Of a stretch of 64,000 nucleotides of DNA, positions 54,333-62,438 are shown in pieces. Each line of letters opens with the position of its first letter. Position 1 is the stretch's first letter. Source of the DNA: Tenericutes bacterium MO-XQ (lineage in GTDB: Bacteria; Bacillota_I; Bacilli_A; Acholeplasmatales; Acholeplasmataceae); contig CP017948.1 in assembly GCA_002838185.1 (NCBI GenBank), positions 806,001-870,000 on the forward strand. The letters are read 5' to 3'. Below the pieces are notes generated by a model, which saw nothing but the letters and a program-made list of their open reading frames with translations, made no database searches and was not told the DNA's origin. A program made the position numbers and the translations under genes.

Positions 54333-56198
54333 ATGGACCAATCAAAAATGAAACGCATCAAGCAAGTATTAGTATTCATAACTTTTGATATCATTGCAAT
54401 TTTAATTACATATTTTATTGCCATACTTATGTTTATGGTATTAGAAATTCCAGTAGACACTAATCAAATGCTTTATGTCTTACCAGGCATCATTGTATTT
54501 AAAATAGGAGTGTTTGCTTTATTTGGCATGTACAATATGCTTGTTAATCATATCGGTTTTGAAGATGTGATTAAGATTTCAGTTGCTACTGCATTTACAA
54601 ATATATCTATTGTTGTCTTTATTTGGTTATCAGATATGGCCTTCATGTATAAATCAACATATTTCTTTATTACGATTGCAGAAATATTCATGTTTACTCT
54701 TCCAAGAGTTGCAAACAGAATTATCTTATATTTTAAGATTAACTGGGATTGGAACAAAGCTTTAGGTAGAAGAACATTAATCATTGGTGCAGGTTCTGCA
54801 GGTGAAGCAGTTTTAAAAGAAATATATCGAAATAAGGATTTAAACAATATGCCTATGGGCTTTTTAGATGATGATCAAACAAAGATTGGTTCAAGATTAT
54901 CTGGTGTGAAAATCTTAGGACCTTTATCATCAATTAATACATACATTGAAGAATATAAGATTGAAGAGATTATTATTGCAATCAATGATTTTCCAAATAA
55001 GAAAATCAGAGAAATCAATCAATTGATCGAAAAGAAAAATGTCAGAATTAAAAAAATGTTATCAGTTGCTGAGTTTAATGAAGATTCAAGACCAAAGATT
55101 ATTGATGTTAGAATTGAAGATTTATTAAACAGACAAGAAATTTCTCTTGATGATCAAGAAATTTCATCATTCATCAAAGACGAAGTCGTCTTAGTTACTG
55201 GTGGTGGCGGATCTATTGGTAGTGAACTTTGTAGACAAATAGTTAAATTTGGACCTAAGCAACTTATTATTTTTGATATTTATGAAAATAATGCCTACGA
55301 TATACAACAAGAAATATTAAGAAATTTCAAAAAAGAAGAAAAAGAAATCGATCTTAAAGTTTGGATTGGTAGTGTATATAATTACAATCGTTTAGAAGAG
55401 CTATTTAAGACTTTTAAACCAACATTAGTATTCCATGCAGCTGCTTATAAACATGTACCTCTTATGGAAGATAGTGCTGTTGAAGCAGTTAGAACAAACG
55501 TGATTGGAACATATAACTGTTCAAGCTTATCTAAAAAATATAAAGTTAAAAAGTTTGTATTAGTAAGTAGTGATAAAGCAGTACGCTCTACCAACATTAT
55601 GGGAGCAACCAAACGTTATGCAGAACTGATTATCCAAGATCAACAAAACGGACAAACCAATACTAAATTTAGTGCTGTAAGATTTGGAAATGTATTAGGA
55701 AGTAACGGTAGTGTTATTCCTCTATTTAAAAAACAAATAGAAGATGGCGGTCCAGTTACAGTGACACATCCAGAAATTACACGTTATTTCATGACAATTC
55801 CTGAAGCTGTTGGATTAATCTTGCAGTGTGGTGTATTTGCTCAAGGTCGTGAAGTATTCATTCTTGATATGGGAGAACCAGTAAAAATTATTGATCTTGC
55901 AGAAAAAATGATTAGTCTTAATGGCCTAAAACCTTATGAAGATATTAAAATCGAATTTTCAGGACTTAGACCTGGAGAAAAACTATATGAAGAATTGTTA
56001 GTTAATCATGATTTAAAAGATCAATGTAAAACAGGTAACGATAAGATTTTTATTGAAAAACAAAGAAATGTTGAAGCGGATGAACTTGCTATTGACAAAA
56101 TAACTGATGAACTTGAAGGTTTATCAAACGAAGAGATAAAATCATTCGTTGCTGGCGTTATTAAGACGTATAATAGAAATGGAAATGGAAATGATTAG
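54333..56198 (+). CDS. CapD/PglF-like UDP-sugar 4,6-dehydratase
   Basis: 621 residues. Four N-terminal membrane helices, a CoA-binding-like NAD domain (TLIIGAGSAGEAVLKEI), then the dehydratase with VTGGGGSIGSELCRQIV at about 288-304, HAAAYKHVPLMEDSAVEAVRTNV and SSDKAVRSTNIMGATKRYAEL. The usual catalytic Tyr is Met in this family, as here. It makes a 4-keto-6-deoxy UDP-sugar for surface glycans. Ribosome site AAAGGGG. No glycosyltransferase is adjacent. Confidence 0.92.
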   Translation: MDQSKMKRIKQVLVFITFDIIAILITYFIAILMFMVLEIPVDTNQMLYVLPGIIVFKIGVFALFGMYNMLVNHIGFEDVIKISVATAFTNISIVVFIWLSDMAFMYKSTYFFITIAEIFMFTLPRVANRIILYFKINWDWNKALGRRTLIIGAGSAGEAVLKEIYRNKDLNNMPMGFLDDDQTKIGSRLSGVKILGPLSSINTYIEEYKIEEIIIAINDFPNKKIREINQLIEKKNVRIKKMLSVAEFNEDSRPKIIDVRIEDLLNRQEISLDDQEISSFIKDEVVLVTGGGGSIGSELCRQIVKFGPKQLIIFDIYENNAYDIQQEILRNFKKEEKEIDLKVWIGSVYNYNRLEELFKTFKPTLVFHAAAYKHVPLMEDSAVEAVRTNVIGTYNCSSLSKKYKVKKFVLVSSDKAVRSTNIMGATKRYAELIIQDQQNGQTNTKFSAVRFGNVLGSNGSVIPLFKKQIEDGGPVTVTHPEITRYFMTIPEAVGLILQCGVFAQGREVFILDMGEPVKIIDLAEKMISLNGLKPYEDIKIEFSGLRPGEKLYEELLVNHDLKDQCKTGNDKIFIEKQRNVEADELAIDKITDELEGLSNEEIKSFVAGVIKTYNRNGNGND

Positions 56199-56229
56199 GT
56201 GTTTAGTGATATACTAAATACCTTTTTTT
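56198..56229 (+). terminator. Terminator of the CapD-like gene
   Basis: GGTGTTTAGT-GATAT-ACTAAATACC stem followed by seven T. Confidence 0.85.
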
Positions 56230-56239
56230 ATAAAAAGGG

Positions 56240-56268
56240 TTGACATTTAAATAAATATGTAATATATT
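56240..56268 (+). promoter_or_regulatory. Promoter of the MarR/flavin operon
   Basis: TTGACA at 56240-56245, 17 bases, TATATT at 56263-56268. Confidence 0.8.
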
Positions 56269-56270
56269 AC
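56259..56270. promoter_or_regulatory. Putative MarR operator O1
   Basis: GTAATATATTAC palindrome covering the -10 box. Its core is repeated exactly at 56283-56294. Confidence 0.7.
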
Positions 56271-56280
56271 TTAGTGTATA

Positions 56281-56296
56281 AGGTAATATATTACCT
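56281..56296. promoter_or_regulatory. Putative MarR operator O2
   Basis: AGGTAATATATTACCT palindrome, centred 24 bases downstream of O1 and just before the ribosome site. Confidence 0.75.
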
Positions 56297-56310
56297 AATA
56301 GGAGGATAAA

Positions 56311-56775
56311 ATGGAAAGACAAAGTTATGAAAGAGAAATCGTTGTACGTTTGTTTCAACTTTCAAATACATTACAAAGTTATATGGATTTATTACTAAAA
56401 GATGACAACTTAACAGCTAAACAATTTTTTATGATGATTGTGATTGGTTCACAACCCCATGACTTAAATCTTGGAGAGATTAGTGAATTATTTGGAACGA
56501 GTCATCAAAATGTAAAACAAATTTGTTTGAAACTAGAAAAAAGCGGTTATGTAAAAATCTATAAGGATGAAAAAGATCAAAGAGTCTTAAGAGTTAAACT
56601 CACACCGTTTGCACAAGCATTTTGGGCAAAAAGAGATCAAAGTGATGATCAAACCATGAGAAAGATGTTTCAAAAACTTGAGACAAGTGATCTTAAGCGT
56701 ATGCTTTCTTCGCTTATTTCTGTATTAGATGAAACAAATGCGCTAAAAACAGCACTGATAGAAGGAGGTAAATAA
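56311..56775 (+). CDS. MarR-family transcriptional regulator
   Basis: 154 residues. Winged helix: DDNLTAKQFFMMIVIGSQ, LGEISELFGTSHQNVKQICLKLEKSGYVKIYKDEKDQRVLRVKLT is the MarR recognition helix and wing. Leads an operon with a flavin-binding protein, a flavodoxin and a CAAX-type protease. The two palindromes at its promoter suggest self-repression. TAGGAGGAT ribosome site. No Cys in the sensing region except C86-like LEKICLK, so a thiol switch is possible but unproven. Confidence 0.88.
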   Translation: MERQSYEREIVVRLFQLSNTLQSYMDLLLKDDNLTAKQFFMMIVIGSQPHDLNLGEISELFGTSHQNVKQICLKLEKSGYVKIYKDEKDQRVLRVKLTPFAQAFWAKRDQSDDQTMRKMFQKLETSDLKRMLSSLISVLDETNALKTALIEGGK

Positions 56776-57171
56776 ATGAAAACAATGATAAAAATTTTAT
56801 TAGGATTCATCATTTTAATCATTATAGGTGGAAGCATCATTTGGATAAAACTTAATCAAAATATGAATACAATTAAGGAAATACCTATTGAAAATATTGA
56901 TTTTACAAGTTATGAAGATGGTATTTATGAAGGACTATATTATTATGAAGAGCAAATAGGTGCAAAAGTAGAAGTGCATATTAAAGATGGGTTCATCGAT
57001 AATATTGTCTTAGTTGATCATGTTCATGGACTTGGTCAAAAAGCAGAAAGCATTATTGATCAAGTCATCTTAGAACAAAGCATAGATGTTGATTACATCA
57101 GTAGAGCAAGCACTTCATCAAAAGTTATTCTACTTGCAATCGATGATGCAATGAAAGGAAATGAATCATGA
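56776..57171 (+). CDS. Membrane-anchored FMN-binding domain protein
   Basis: 131 residues. One N-terminal helix (about 7-25), then EDGIYEGLYYYEEQIGAKVEVHIKDGFIDNIVLVDHVHGLGQKAESI...QSIDVDYISRASTSSKV, the FMN_bind pattern. The usual flavinylation motif SGAT-x-S/T reads SRASTSS, with Arg for Gly. It starts one base after marR (spacing 0) with GGAGG upstream. Probably outside the membrane with a noncovalent or covalent flavin. Confidence 0.85.
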   Translation: MKTMIKILLGFIILIIIGGSIIWIKLNQNMNTIKEIPIENIDFTSYEDGIYEGLYYYEEQIGAKVEVHIKDGFIDNIVLVDHVHGLGQKAESIIDQVILEQSIDVDYISRASTSSKVILLAIDDAMKGNES

Positions 57172-57614
57172 AAACAATTATATTATATGAATCAAAACAT
57201 GGATGTACAAAGACTTGTGCATCCTATATTAAAGAAAAAAATCACATCGATGAAATTACAAAAGCATCTGATTTCAATGGAAACTTAAAAGATTATGATC
57301 GCATCATCATCGGTACACCAGTATATATCGGTCAAATTCATAAAAAGATTAAAAATTTGATACAGGCTAATAAAGCATTATTGCTTAAGAAAAAAATAGA
57401 TATTTTTGTTTGTGGTATGAATGAAGAAGGTTATGAAGATATGCTACTCATGAATTTTGATGAAGACATCAGAAATCATGCAAAAATCATTCATGCAGGT
57501 GGTGCATATGACTTTGACAAGCTAGGATGGTTAAGTAAATTGATTGTCAAAAAAATTGCGAAAGTTGATCATTCAGTCGAACATATTAAATATGAACAAA
57601 TGGATCTCATTTAA
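57168..57614 (+). CDS. Flavodoxin-domain protein (HemG-like)
   Basis: 148 residues. TIILYESKHGCTKTCASYI is the FMN phosphate loop, then IIIGTPVYIGQIHKKIKNLI and FVCGMNEEGYEDM as in flavodoxin-type HemG proteins. Electron carrier or reductase, partner probably the preceding flavin protein. It overlaps that gene by 4 bases (ATGA). Confidence 0.87.
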   Translation: MKTIILYESKHGCTKTCASYIKEKNHIDEITKASDFNGNLKDYDRIIIGTPVYIGQIHKKIKNLIQANKALLLKKKIDIFVCGMNEEGYEDMLLMNFDEDIRNHAKIIHAGGAYDFDKLGWLSKLIVKKIAKVDHSVEHIKYEQMDLI

Positions 57615-57636
57615 ATATTAAAAAAGGGGGCTATCC

Positions 57637-58428
57637 ATGGATACCTATAAAAACAAAATACTGATATATATCATAATGACTTATGTTTTAAGTTGGTTGA
57701 TTTGGTCATTATCATTTTTATTTCATGATGTGAATATATCTGTTTTCATAACATTAGGCACATTGATGCCAACTATTGTGGGTTTGATTTTATATGTTAA
57801 AACTTATCCTATGAAGTTTAAGACATTGATAAGTGTAAATTTTAAGTTTAGTATTAAAATAAAGCATTATATATCGATTTTTTTATTACCCATAGCAGTA
57901 ATAACGATAGCCTATGCTTTCATGAGACTGATAAACCTTGAAACACCAGAAGTTTCTTATCGTTGGTTTGAACTTCCCATTGTGTTTATCACAATCTTAT
58001 TTCTGATGGGTCCATCAGGAGAAGAGTTTGGTTGGAGAGGCTATCTTCATCCAGTTTTAAAAGAGAAGTATAACTTACTGCACACAAGTCTAATCATTGG
58101 ATTTATATGGTCTATTTGGCACCTACCTTTATTTTTTATAGAAGGTGCACTTCAATATGAGTTTACAAAACTCTATGGTATTGGATTAAGCTTGGCTGGT
58201 TACTTACTCTATACAATGATGTTAAGCCTTTGGATAGGCGTATTTTTTGAAAAAACAAAAAGAAGTATCGTTACTCCACTCATCTTGCATACAATGGCAA
58301 ACTTAAGCATTGGATATTTACCATTAGTCTTTAACAAAAATGGTGCGATGATTCAAGGTTTGTTGATGTTTATGTTTACGATGTTTATCTTGATGTCAAA
58401 CATTAAACTACTAACAAAAAAGCCTTAA
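57637..58428 (+). CDS. CPBP-family intramembrane metalloprotease
   Basis: 263 residues, about seven helices. E129, E130 and R134 (GEEFGWRGYL), H162 (IWHLPLF) and H218/N222 (LHTMAN) are the family's active-site residues. CAAX-type proteases process membrane peptides; the target is not known. Spaced 22 bases from the flavodoxin gene, so probably operon member four. AAAGGGGG ribosome site. Confidence 0.88.
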   Translation: MDTYKNKILIYIIMTYVLSWLIWSLSFLFHDVNISVFITLGTLMPTIVGLILYVKTYPMKFKTLISVNFKFSIKIKHYISIFLLPIAVITIAYAFMRLINLETPEVSYRWFELPIVFITILFLMGPSGEEFGWRGYLHPVLKEKYNLLHTSLIIGFIWSIWHLPLFFIEGALQYEFTKLYGIGLSLAGYLLYTMMLSLWIGVFFEKTKRSIVTPLILHTMANLSIGYLPLVFNKNGAMIQGLLMFMFTMFILMSNIKLLTKKP

Positions 58429-58440
58429 CAAAGGCTTTTT
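58416..58440. terminator. Bidirectional terminator after the flavin operon
   Basis: AAAAAGCCTT-AACAA-AGGCTTTTT stem between convergent genes, covering the stop codon. Confidence 0.85.
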
Positions 58441-59317
58441 ATTTCTTTAAATATGGATTTACTTGTTTGATCCATGCTTCAGGTATGTCATAAACTTTTG
58501 CCAATATTGGACCCATCAGCAATCCACGATCTGATGCGGCTCCACCAATTTTTGCGTTAGATTCTAAAGCATCTTTGAAATCTTTAGAATGATATAAAAT
58601 ATGAATGATTACTGGAATTGCTTGATCAATGGAACATGCTCTACCTGCATAATGTTTGATAAAAGCATTCGTATCGTCCATTGTAATTGCTTTTTCTAAC
58701 TTTTCTTTGTACTGATCTGGTGCATAGGATAAAGCCAGTTCGATGGCATTTTTTAATGAATGTTCTTTTAGTAGTTCAAATAAAACGTCGAAGTATAAAT
58801 AATAAGTTAAATAGTCTTCATTATTTGTAAAAAGCTGTGCCAACTCCCATGCCTTTTGAATGGGTAATTCTAGAGCTTTAGTTGCTAAATATGGCATAAA
58901 TCCGACTAAGTGTGTATCATTAACTTCAAATTCATCGAGATTTAAGTCTAATTCATTAACCAGTGTCTTAACGACCATTTTTTTCGCATAAGTTTCAACA
59001 TATCCATGATAAGATCCACCTGGTTTAAATTGATTAAACAATAAAGTTTTATATTCTTCTAACTTTAAATTAGGATTTTGTTCTAATGCTTCATATAACC
59101 ATCTAAGAATTTCTCCTTGTACTGTAACTTCACCAATTTGATGATTAGGATAGACATAAAATGATGGTTTTGCTTCCTCATAGAGTTTTTCATCTTGTTT
59201 CATAAATAATAAAGATTGCTTTTTTGATAGGTCTTCAAGATAGGTATGATTATAAATCCAGTGGACACCTAAACATGAAGCATTTGTGAGTAAAGATGTA
59301 AATATTAAATCTTTCAT
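58439..59317 (-). CDS. ADP-ribosylglycohydrolase-fold protein, metal site degraded
   Basis: 292 residues from the ATG at 59317, 10 bases after AGGAGGT; the earlier GTG overlaps that site. The fold is seen in LGVHWIYN near the N-terminus and AIPVIIHILYHSKDFKDALESNAKIGGAASDRGLLMGPILAKVYDIP near the C-terminus. Active members have TDD and GGDxDT acidic motifs; here they read TVQ and GGAASD, so metal binding and ADP-ribose cleavage are doubtful. Closer to the crystallin-J1-like branch. Confidence 0.75.
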   Translation of the reverse strand: MKDLIFTSLLTNASCLGVHWIYNHTYLEDLSKKQSLLFMKQDEKLYEEAKPSFYVYPNHQIGEVTVQGEILRWLYEALEQNPNLKLEEYKTLLFNQFKPGGSYHGYVETYAKKMVVKTLVNELDLNLDEFEVNDTHLVGFMPYLATKALELPIQKAWELAQLFTNNEDYLTYYLYFDVLFELLKEHSLKNAIELALSYAPDQYKEKLEKAITMDDTNAFIKHYAGRACSIDQAIPVIIHILYHSKDFKDALESNAKIGGAASDRGLLMGPILAKVYDIPEAWIKQVNPYLKK

Positions 59318-59472
59318 TTTGAAAAACACCTCCTATATACTCTAAGCATATCATAGTCGATTAATTTTTTCATTTAAAACGGCTTTACAAAGAATACAAG
59401 TGGTTTTATTTAGAAAGTATTTAAATTATTATATTTTTTATAAAAAGAAATAGAATTGAAATATATATTCCA

Positions 59473-59478
59473 TATAAT
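59473..59478 (+). promoter_or_regulatory. -10 box for the tyrosine-kinase module
   Basis: TATAAT within CATATAATAG, 33 bases before the TTG start. No good -35. The rest of 59330-59470 is AT-rich without a clear element. Confidence 0.4.
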
Positions 59479-59511
59479 AGATGTATTGCGTGTTTAAATG
59501 GAGGGGATATT

Positions 59512-59985
59512 TTGATTGATATACATACACATATCTTATTTGATGTAGATGATGGTGCACATTCTATTGAAGATTCAATAAATATGTTAACATCAGCATC
59601 ATGTATTGGTATTAAACATGTCGTTTTAACACCCCATGTATCAAAATACAGACCATCAAAATGTTCAAAAGATATGATGATCAAAAGATATGATCAACTA
59701 AAAGCAGTCATTAATGAGCGTGGCATGGATATTGAACTTTATTTAGGTGCGGAGATTGATGAACATGATGATCTTATTGAAACTGTAAAAAGTGGAGCTA
59801 ATATTCATCAATCAAAATATGTACTCATTGATATTGTCTCATCAGATGCTCATGACATTAATACTATTTTATCAATGAAAAAGGCTTATGATGTTGTTTT
59901 AAAGAAAAAAGGAAAAACGTATGCAGATAGAGTTTTTGTTGATTTTCCTAAACAAATACTTGAAAACAAATATCAAATAAACTAA
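59512..59985 (+). CDS. CpsB/YwqE-type PHP phosphatase, internally shortened
   Basis: 157 residues, against about 245-255 for the family. The N-terminal part is normal (IDIHTHILFDVDDGAHS, H-T-H at 4-7, TPH, GAEID), then at residue ~108 the sequence jumps from KYVLIDI to VSSDAHD, which in full proteins comes about 90 residues later. The middle metal motif (HPER) is missing. The frame is kept and the gene still starts an operon with its usual partners, so it may be a real short form or a recent deletion. TTG start with GGAGGGG. Confidence 0.75.
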   Translation: MIDIHTHILFDVDDGAHSIEDSINMLTSASCIGIKHVVLTPHVSKYRPSKCSKDMMIKRYDQLKAVINERGMDIELYLGAEIDEHDDLIETVKSGANIHQSKYVLIDIVSSDAHDINTILSMKKAYDVVLKKKGKTYADRVFVDFPKQILENKYQIN

Positions 59986-59995
59986 GGAGATTAAG

Positions 59996-60700
59996 ATGGA
60001 ACAAGATGTAAATGCAAATGAGATTGATTTGATGTCTTTATTAGGCATCTTGATACGAAAATGGTATGTGATACTTGGATTTACCGCAATATTTTTTATT
60101 GGATCACTGATATATGCGTATGTAGCTCTAGAAGATCAATATACAGCGAATGCATCAATGATGGTTTTAGTTTCAAATGAAGAACAATCAAATGAGCAAA
60201 ATTTTAATTTTTCATCTAAACTTGTTAAGACATATACAGAACTTGCAAAAAGTAACATTGTTGTTGATCAAGTCATTGAAAGACTTGATTTATCCTATGG
60301 ACAAGAAAACTTAAGAAATAGAATCACTGTTACAGGTGTACAAGATACTATCATCATTAAGTTAAGTATTGTTACAAATGATAAAAAGATGTCGATGGAT
60401 ATTGCAAACACTATGGTAGAAGTTATGCAAGAGGTATCAAGTACTTATGATGGATTTGATAACATTGAGATATTAGATCAAGCACAACTCCCCTTAACGC
60501 CTTCGGGACCTAATAGAATGCTATACTTAGTGATTGGGATCATGATCGGTGGTATAACTGGCGTTGGTATCATTTTTGTCACAGAAATGATGGATAAAAC
60601 GATTAAAACGCATAAAGATATCGAACAAAAATTAAGGTTAAGAGTCTTAGCTACGATACCAGAATATGATGTACCGGAGGATCAAAACAATGCGAAATAA
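59996..60700 (+). CDS. Wzz/CapA-type kinase activator and chain-length regulator
   Basis: 234 residues. Two membrane helices (about 27-48 and 177-198) flank an extracellular loop. EIDLMSLLGILIRKWYVILG and the Pro-rich PLTPSGPN before the second helix are the Wzz pattern. The C-terminal tail (EMMDKTIKTHKDIEQ) would touch the BY-kinase encoded next. Ribosome site AAGGAG. Confidence 0.9.
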   Translation: MEQDVNANEIDLMSLLGILIRKWYVILGFTAIFFIGSLIYAYVALEDQYTANASMMVLVSNEEQSNEQNFNFSSKLVKTYTELAKSNIVVDQVIERLDLSYGQENLRNRITVTGVQDTIIIKLSIVTNDKKMSMDIANTMVEVMQEVSSTYDGFDNIEILDQAQLPLTPSGPNRMLYLVIGIMIGGITGVGIIFVTEMMDKTIKTHKDIEQKLRLRVLATIPEYDVPEDQNNAK

Positions 60701-61391
60701 AAAACATAAATTTGATCAACGTGGATCATATCAACCGATAACAAGAATTGAACCAAACTCAATTATCTCTGAGCAATATCGTAAGTTAAGAACGAATATT
60801 GAATTATCAGACTTTAACAAAAAAATACAAATTGTTGGTATCACATCAACTAATGCGATGGAAGGAAAGACCTTAACTGCGATTAATTTGGCAGAAGTTT
60901 ATGCGCAAAGTGGTAAAAAGACTTTACTTATTGACATGGACTTAAGAAAACCAAAAATACATAGAGGATTTCGTCTTATTAATAAAAAAGGTTTATCCGA
61001 TATCTTTACTAAGAATTATGATATTACTGATGTCGTAGAGCATGTAGAAGCAAATCTTGATGTTCTACCTTCTGGATCAAAGCTTCCATATCCAGCAGAA
61101 TTTTTATCAAGTGAACAACTTAAATCTTTTGTAAACAACCTTAAAGATGTATACGAAAGAATTATTATCGATACACCTCCAATGACTGCGGTCACAGATG
61201 CCTCTATTATTAGCTCATTTTGTGATGGGATGTTATTAGTGATTGCATCAAGAGAAACAGAAGTACACATCACAAAAGATGTGATTAAAGATTTAGAGAA
61301 TAATGGTGCAAACATTATCGGTTCTGTCTTAACTAGAGTATCTAAACGCGATAGTAGATATATGAACTATTATTACTATCAATATAGGTAA
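60690..61391 (+). CDS. Bacterial tyrosine kinase (CapB/YwqD type)
   Basis: 233 residues from the ATG at 60690, 9 bases after GGAGG; the ATG at 60666 lacks a ribosome site. Walker A reads STNAMEGKT (53-61), Walker A' LLIDMD (79-84), Walker B IIIDTPP (158-164). The tail carries six Tyr in its last ten residues, the usual autophosphorylation cluster. The Walker A has Ala-Met where Pro-Gly is normal. It overlaps the Wzz-type gene by 11 bases. Works with that activator at the membrane. Confidence 0.92.
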   Translation: MRNKKHKFDQRGSYQPITRIEPNSIISEQYRKLRTNIELSDFNKKIQIVGITSTNAMEGKTLTAINLAEVYAQSGKKTLLIDMDLRKPKIHRGFRLINKKGLSDIFTKNYDITDVVEHVEANLDVLPSGSKLPYPAEFLSSEQLKSFVNNLKDVYERIIIDTPPMTAVTDASIISSFCDGMLLVIASRETEVHITKDVIKDLENNGANIIGSVLTRVSKRDSRYMNYYYYQYR

Positions 61392-61397
61392 ATCATG

Positions 61398-61428
61398 CTG
61401 ATTGCATATAAAGTGCAATCAGTATTTT
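61398..61428 (+). terminator. Terminator of the tyrosine-kinase module
   Basis: CTGATTGCA-N7-TGCAATCAG stem followed by TATTTTTT. Confidence 0.85.
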
Positions 61429-61533
61429 TTATCATAGACAAATTTAAACAACTTTTTAAGAGGTTATATATAGACATTTTAAAGGTTGTTTAGTAGAATA
61501 AAAGAAACAAACACGATTGGTGGGGGTGTGTTT

Positions 61534-62421
61534 ATGAAACATGCTGTAAAATGGATAAAAGAACATGCAAGACCTTTAGAACAGGCTTTATACAAATATC
61601 ATTTTGAACAGGGTAGTGAAGAAGATGTCATTAAAGCATTAAAAGAATATCAGAATGAAGATGGTGGGTTTGGACATGGCCTAGAGCCTGATTTTATAAA
61701 TCCAAACAGTAATCCTATAGATTGTTGGGTTGCATCTAAAATCATTGATGAGATCGGTTTATCAAGGGATCATGATATGGTTTTAAAACTTATCAATTAT
61801 TTAAAACAAACACCATATCAAGAAGATGGATTGTATTTTTATACGATTCAGACGAACAATGATTATCCACATGCTCCTTGGTGGCATTATGATGAGCATA
61901 GATATATCCAAGGATATAATCCAACAGCGTCACTTTTAGGTTTTTTATTCAATTATATGGATTTAAAAGATGAGCATTATCTGAGTATTATTAAAAGAAT
62001 TGACCAAGCTATGAACTATTTTATCAAACAAGATCAAGTGGAAATGCATGAACTTAAATGTTTTAATGAACTATATGAGTATATCTATTTAGATATGAAT
62101 GTTAAAAAGTTTGAAGTTGCACTCAAAAAAATGAATTTAAAAACCATTGAAAAAGATCAAGAAAAATGGCTAACTACATACTGTGCTAAACCATTACAAG
62201 TGATCTCATCAATTAATAGTCCAGGATATGAAGAGATTAAGGATTTAGTTAAAGATGAAATTGATTCATCTCTTAAATTATTGCATGAAGATGGTTATGT
62301 AAAAGTTTTATGGTCATGGGATGATCACAATGATGATTTTTTAGTTTCTAAAAAAGCATGGCAAGGCATTTTAACATTAGAAGTTTTAAAACAAAAAAAA
62401 ACAATATATTTAATGTCATGA
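61534..62421 (+). CDS. Alpha/alpha-toroid (terpene-cyclase-like) protein, unknown function
   Basis: 295 residues from the ATG at 61534; a TG-rich GGTGGGGGTG lies upstream and an earlier start is unlikely. EYQNEDGGFGHGLEPDF matches the QW-type repeat of prenyltransferase/squalene-cyclase-like toroids, and several Trp-rich segments follow (APWWHYDEHRYIQGYNPTA, LWSWDDHNDDF). There is no terpene cyclase DxDD motif. Cytosolic by look; substrate unknown. Confidence 0.7.
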   Translation: MKHAVKWIKEHARPLEQALYKYHFEQGSEEDVIKALKEYQNEDGGFGHGLEPDFINPNSNPIDCWVASKIIDEIGLSRDHDMVLKLINYLKQTPYQEDGLYFYTIQTNNDYPHAPWWHYDEHRYIQGYNPTASLLGFLFNYMDLKDEHYLSIIKRIDQAMNYFIKQDQVEMHELKCFNELYEYIYLDMNVKKFEVALKKMNLKTIEKDQEKWLTTYCAKPLQVISSINSPGYEEIKDLVKDEIDSSLKLLHEDGYVKVLWSWDDHNDDFLVSKKAWQGILTLEVLKQKKTIYLMS

Positions 62422-62438
62422 GAACGGAGAACAACAAG

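Noticed and set aside
61486..61533. Earlier start for the toroid protein
   Set aside because: The upstream 16 codons are not protein-like and the ribosome-site-like G-run lies inside them, which favours the ATG at 61534.
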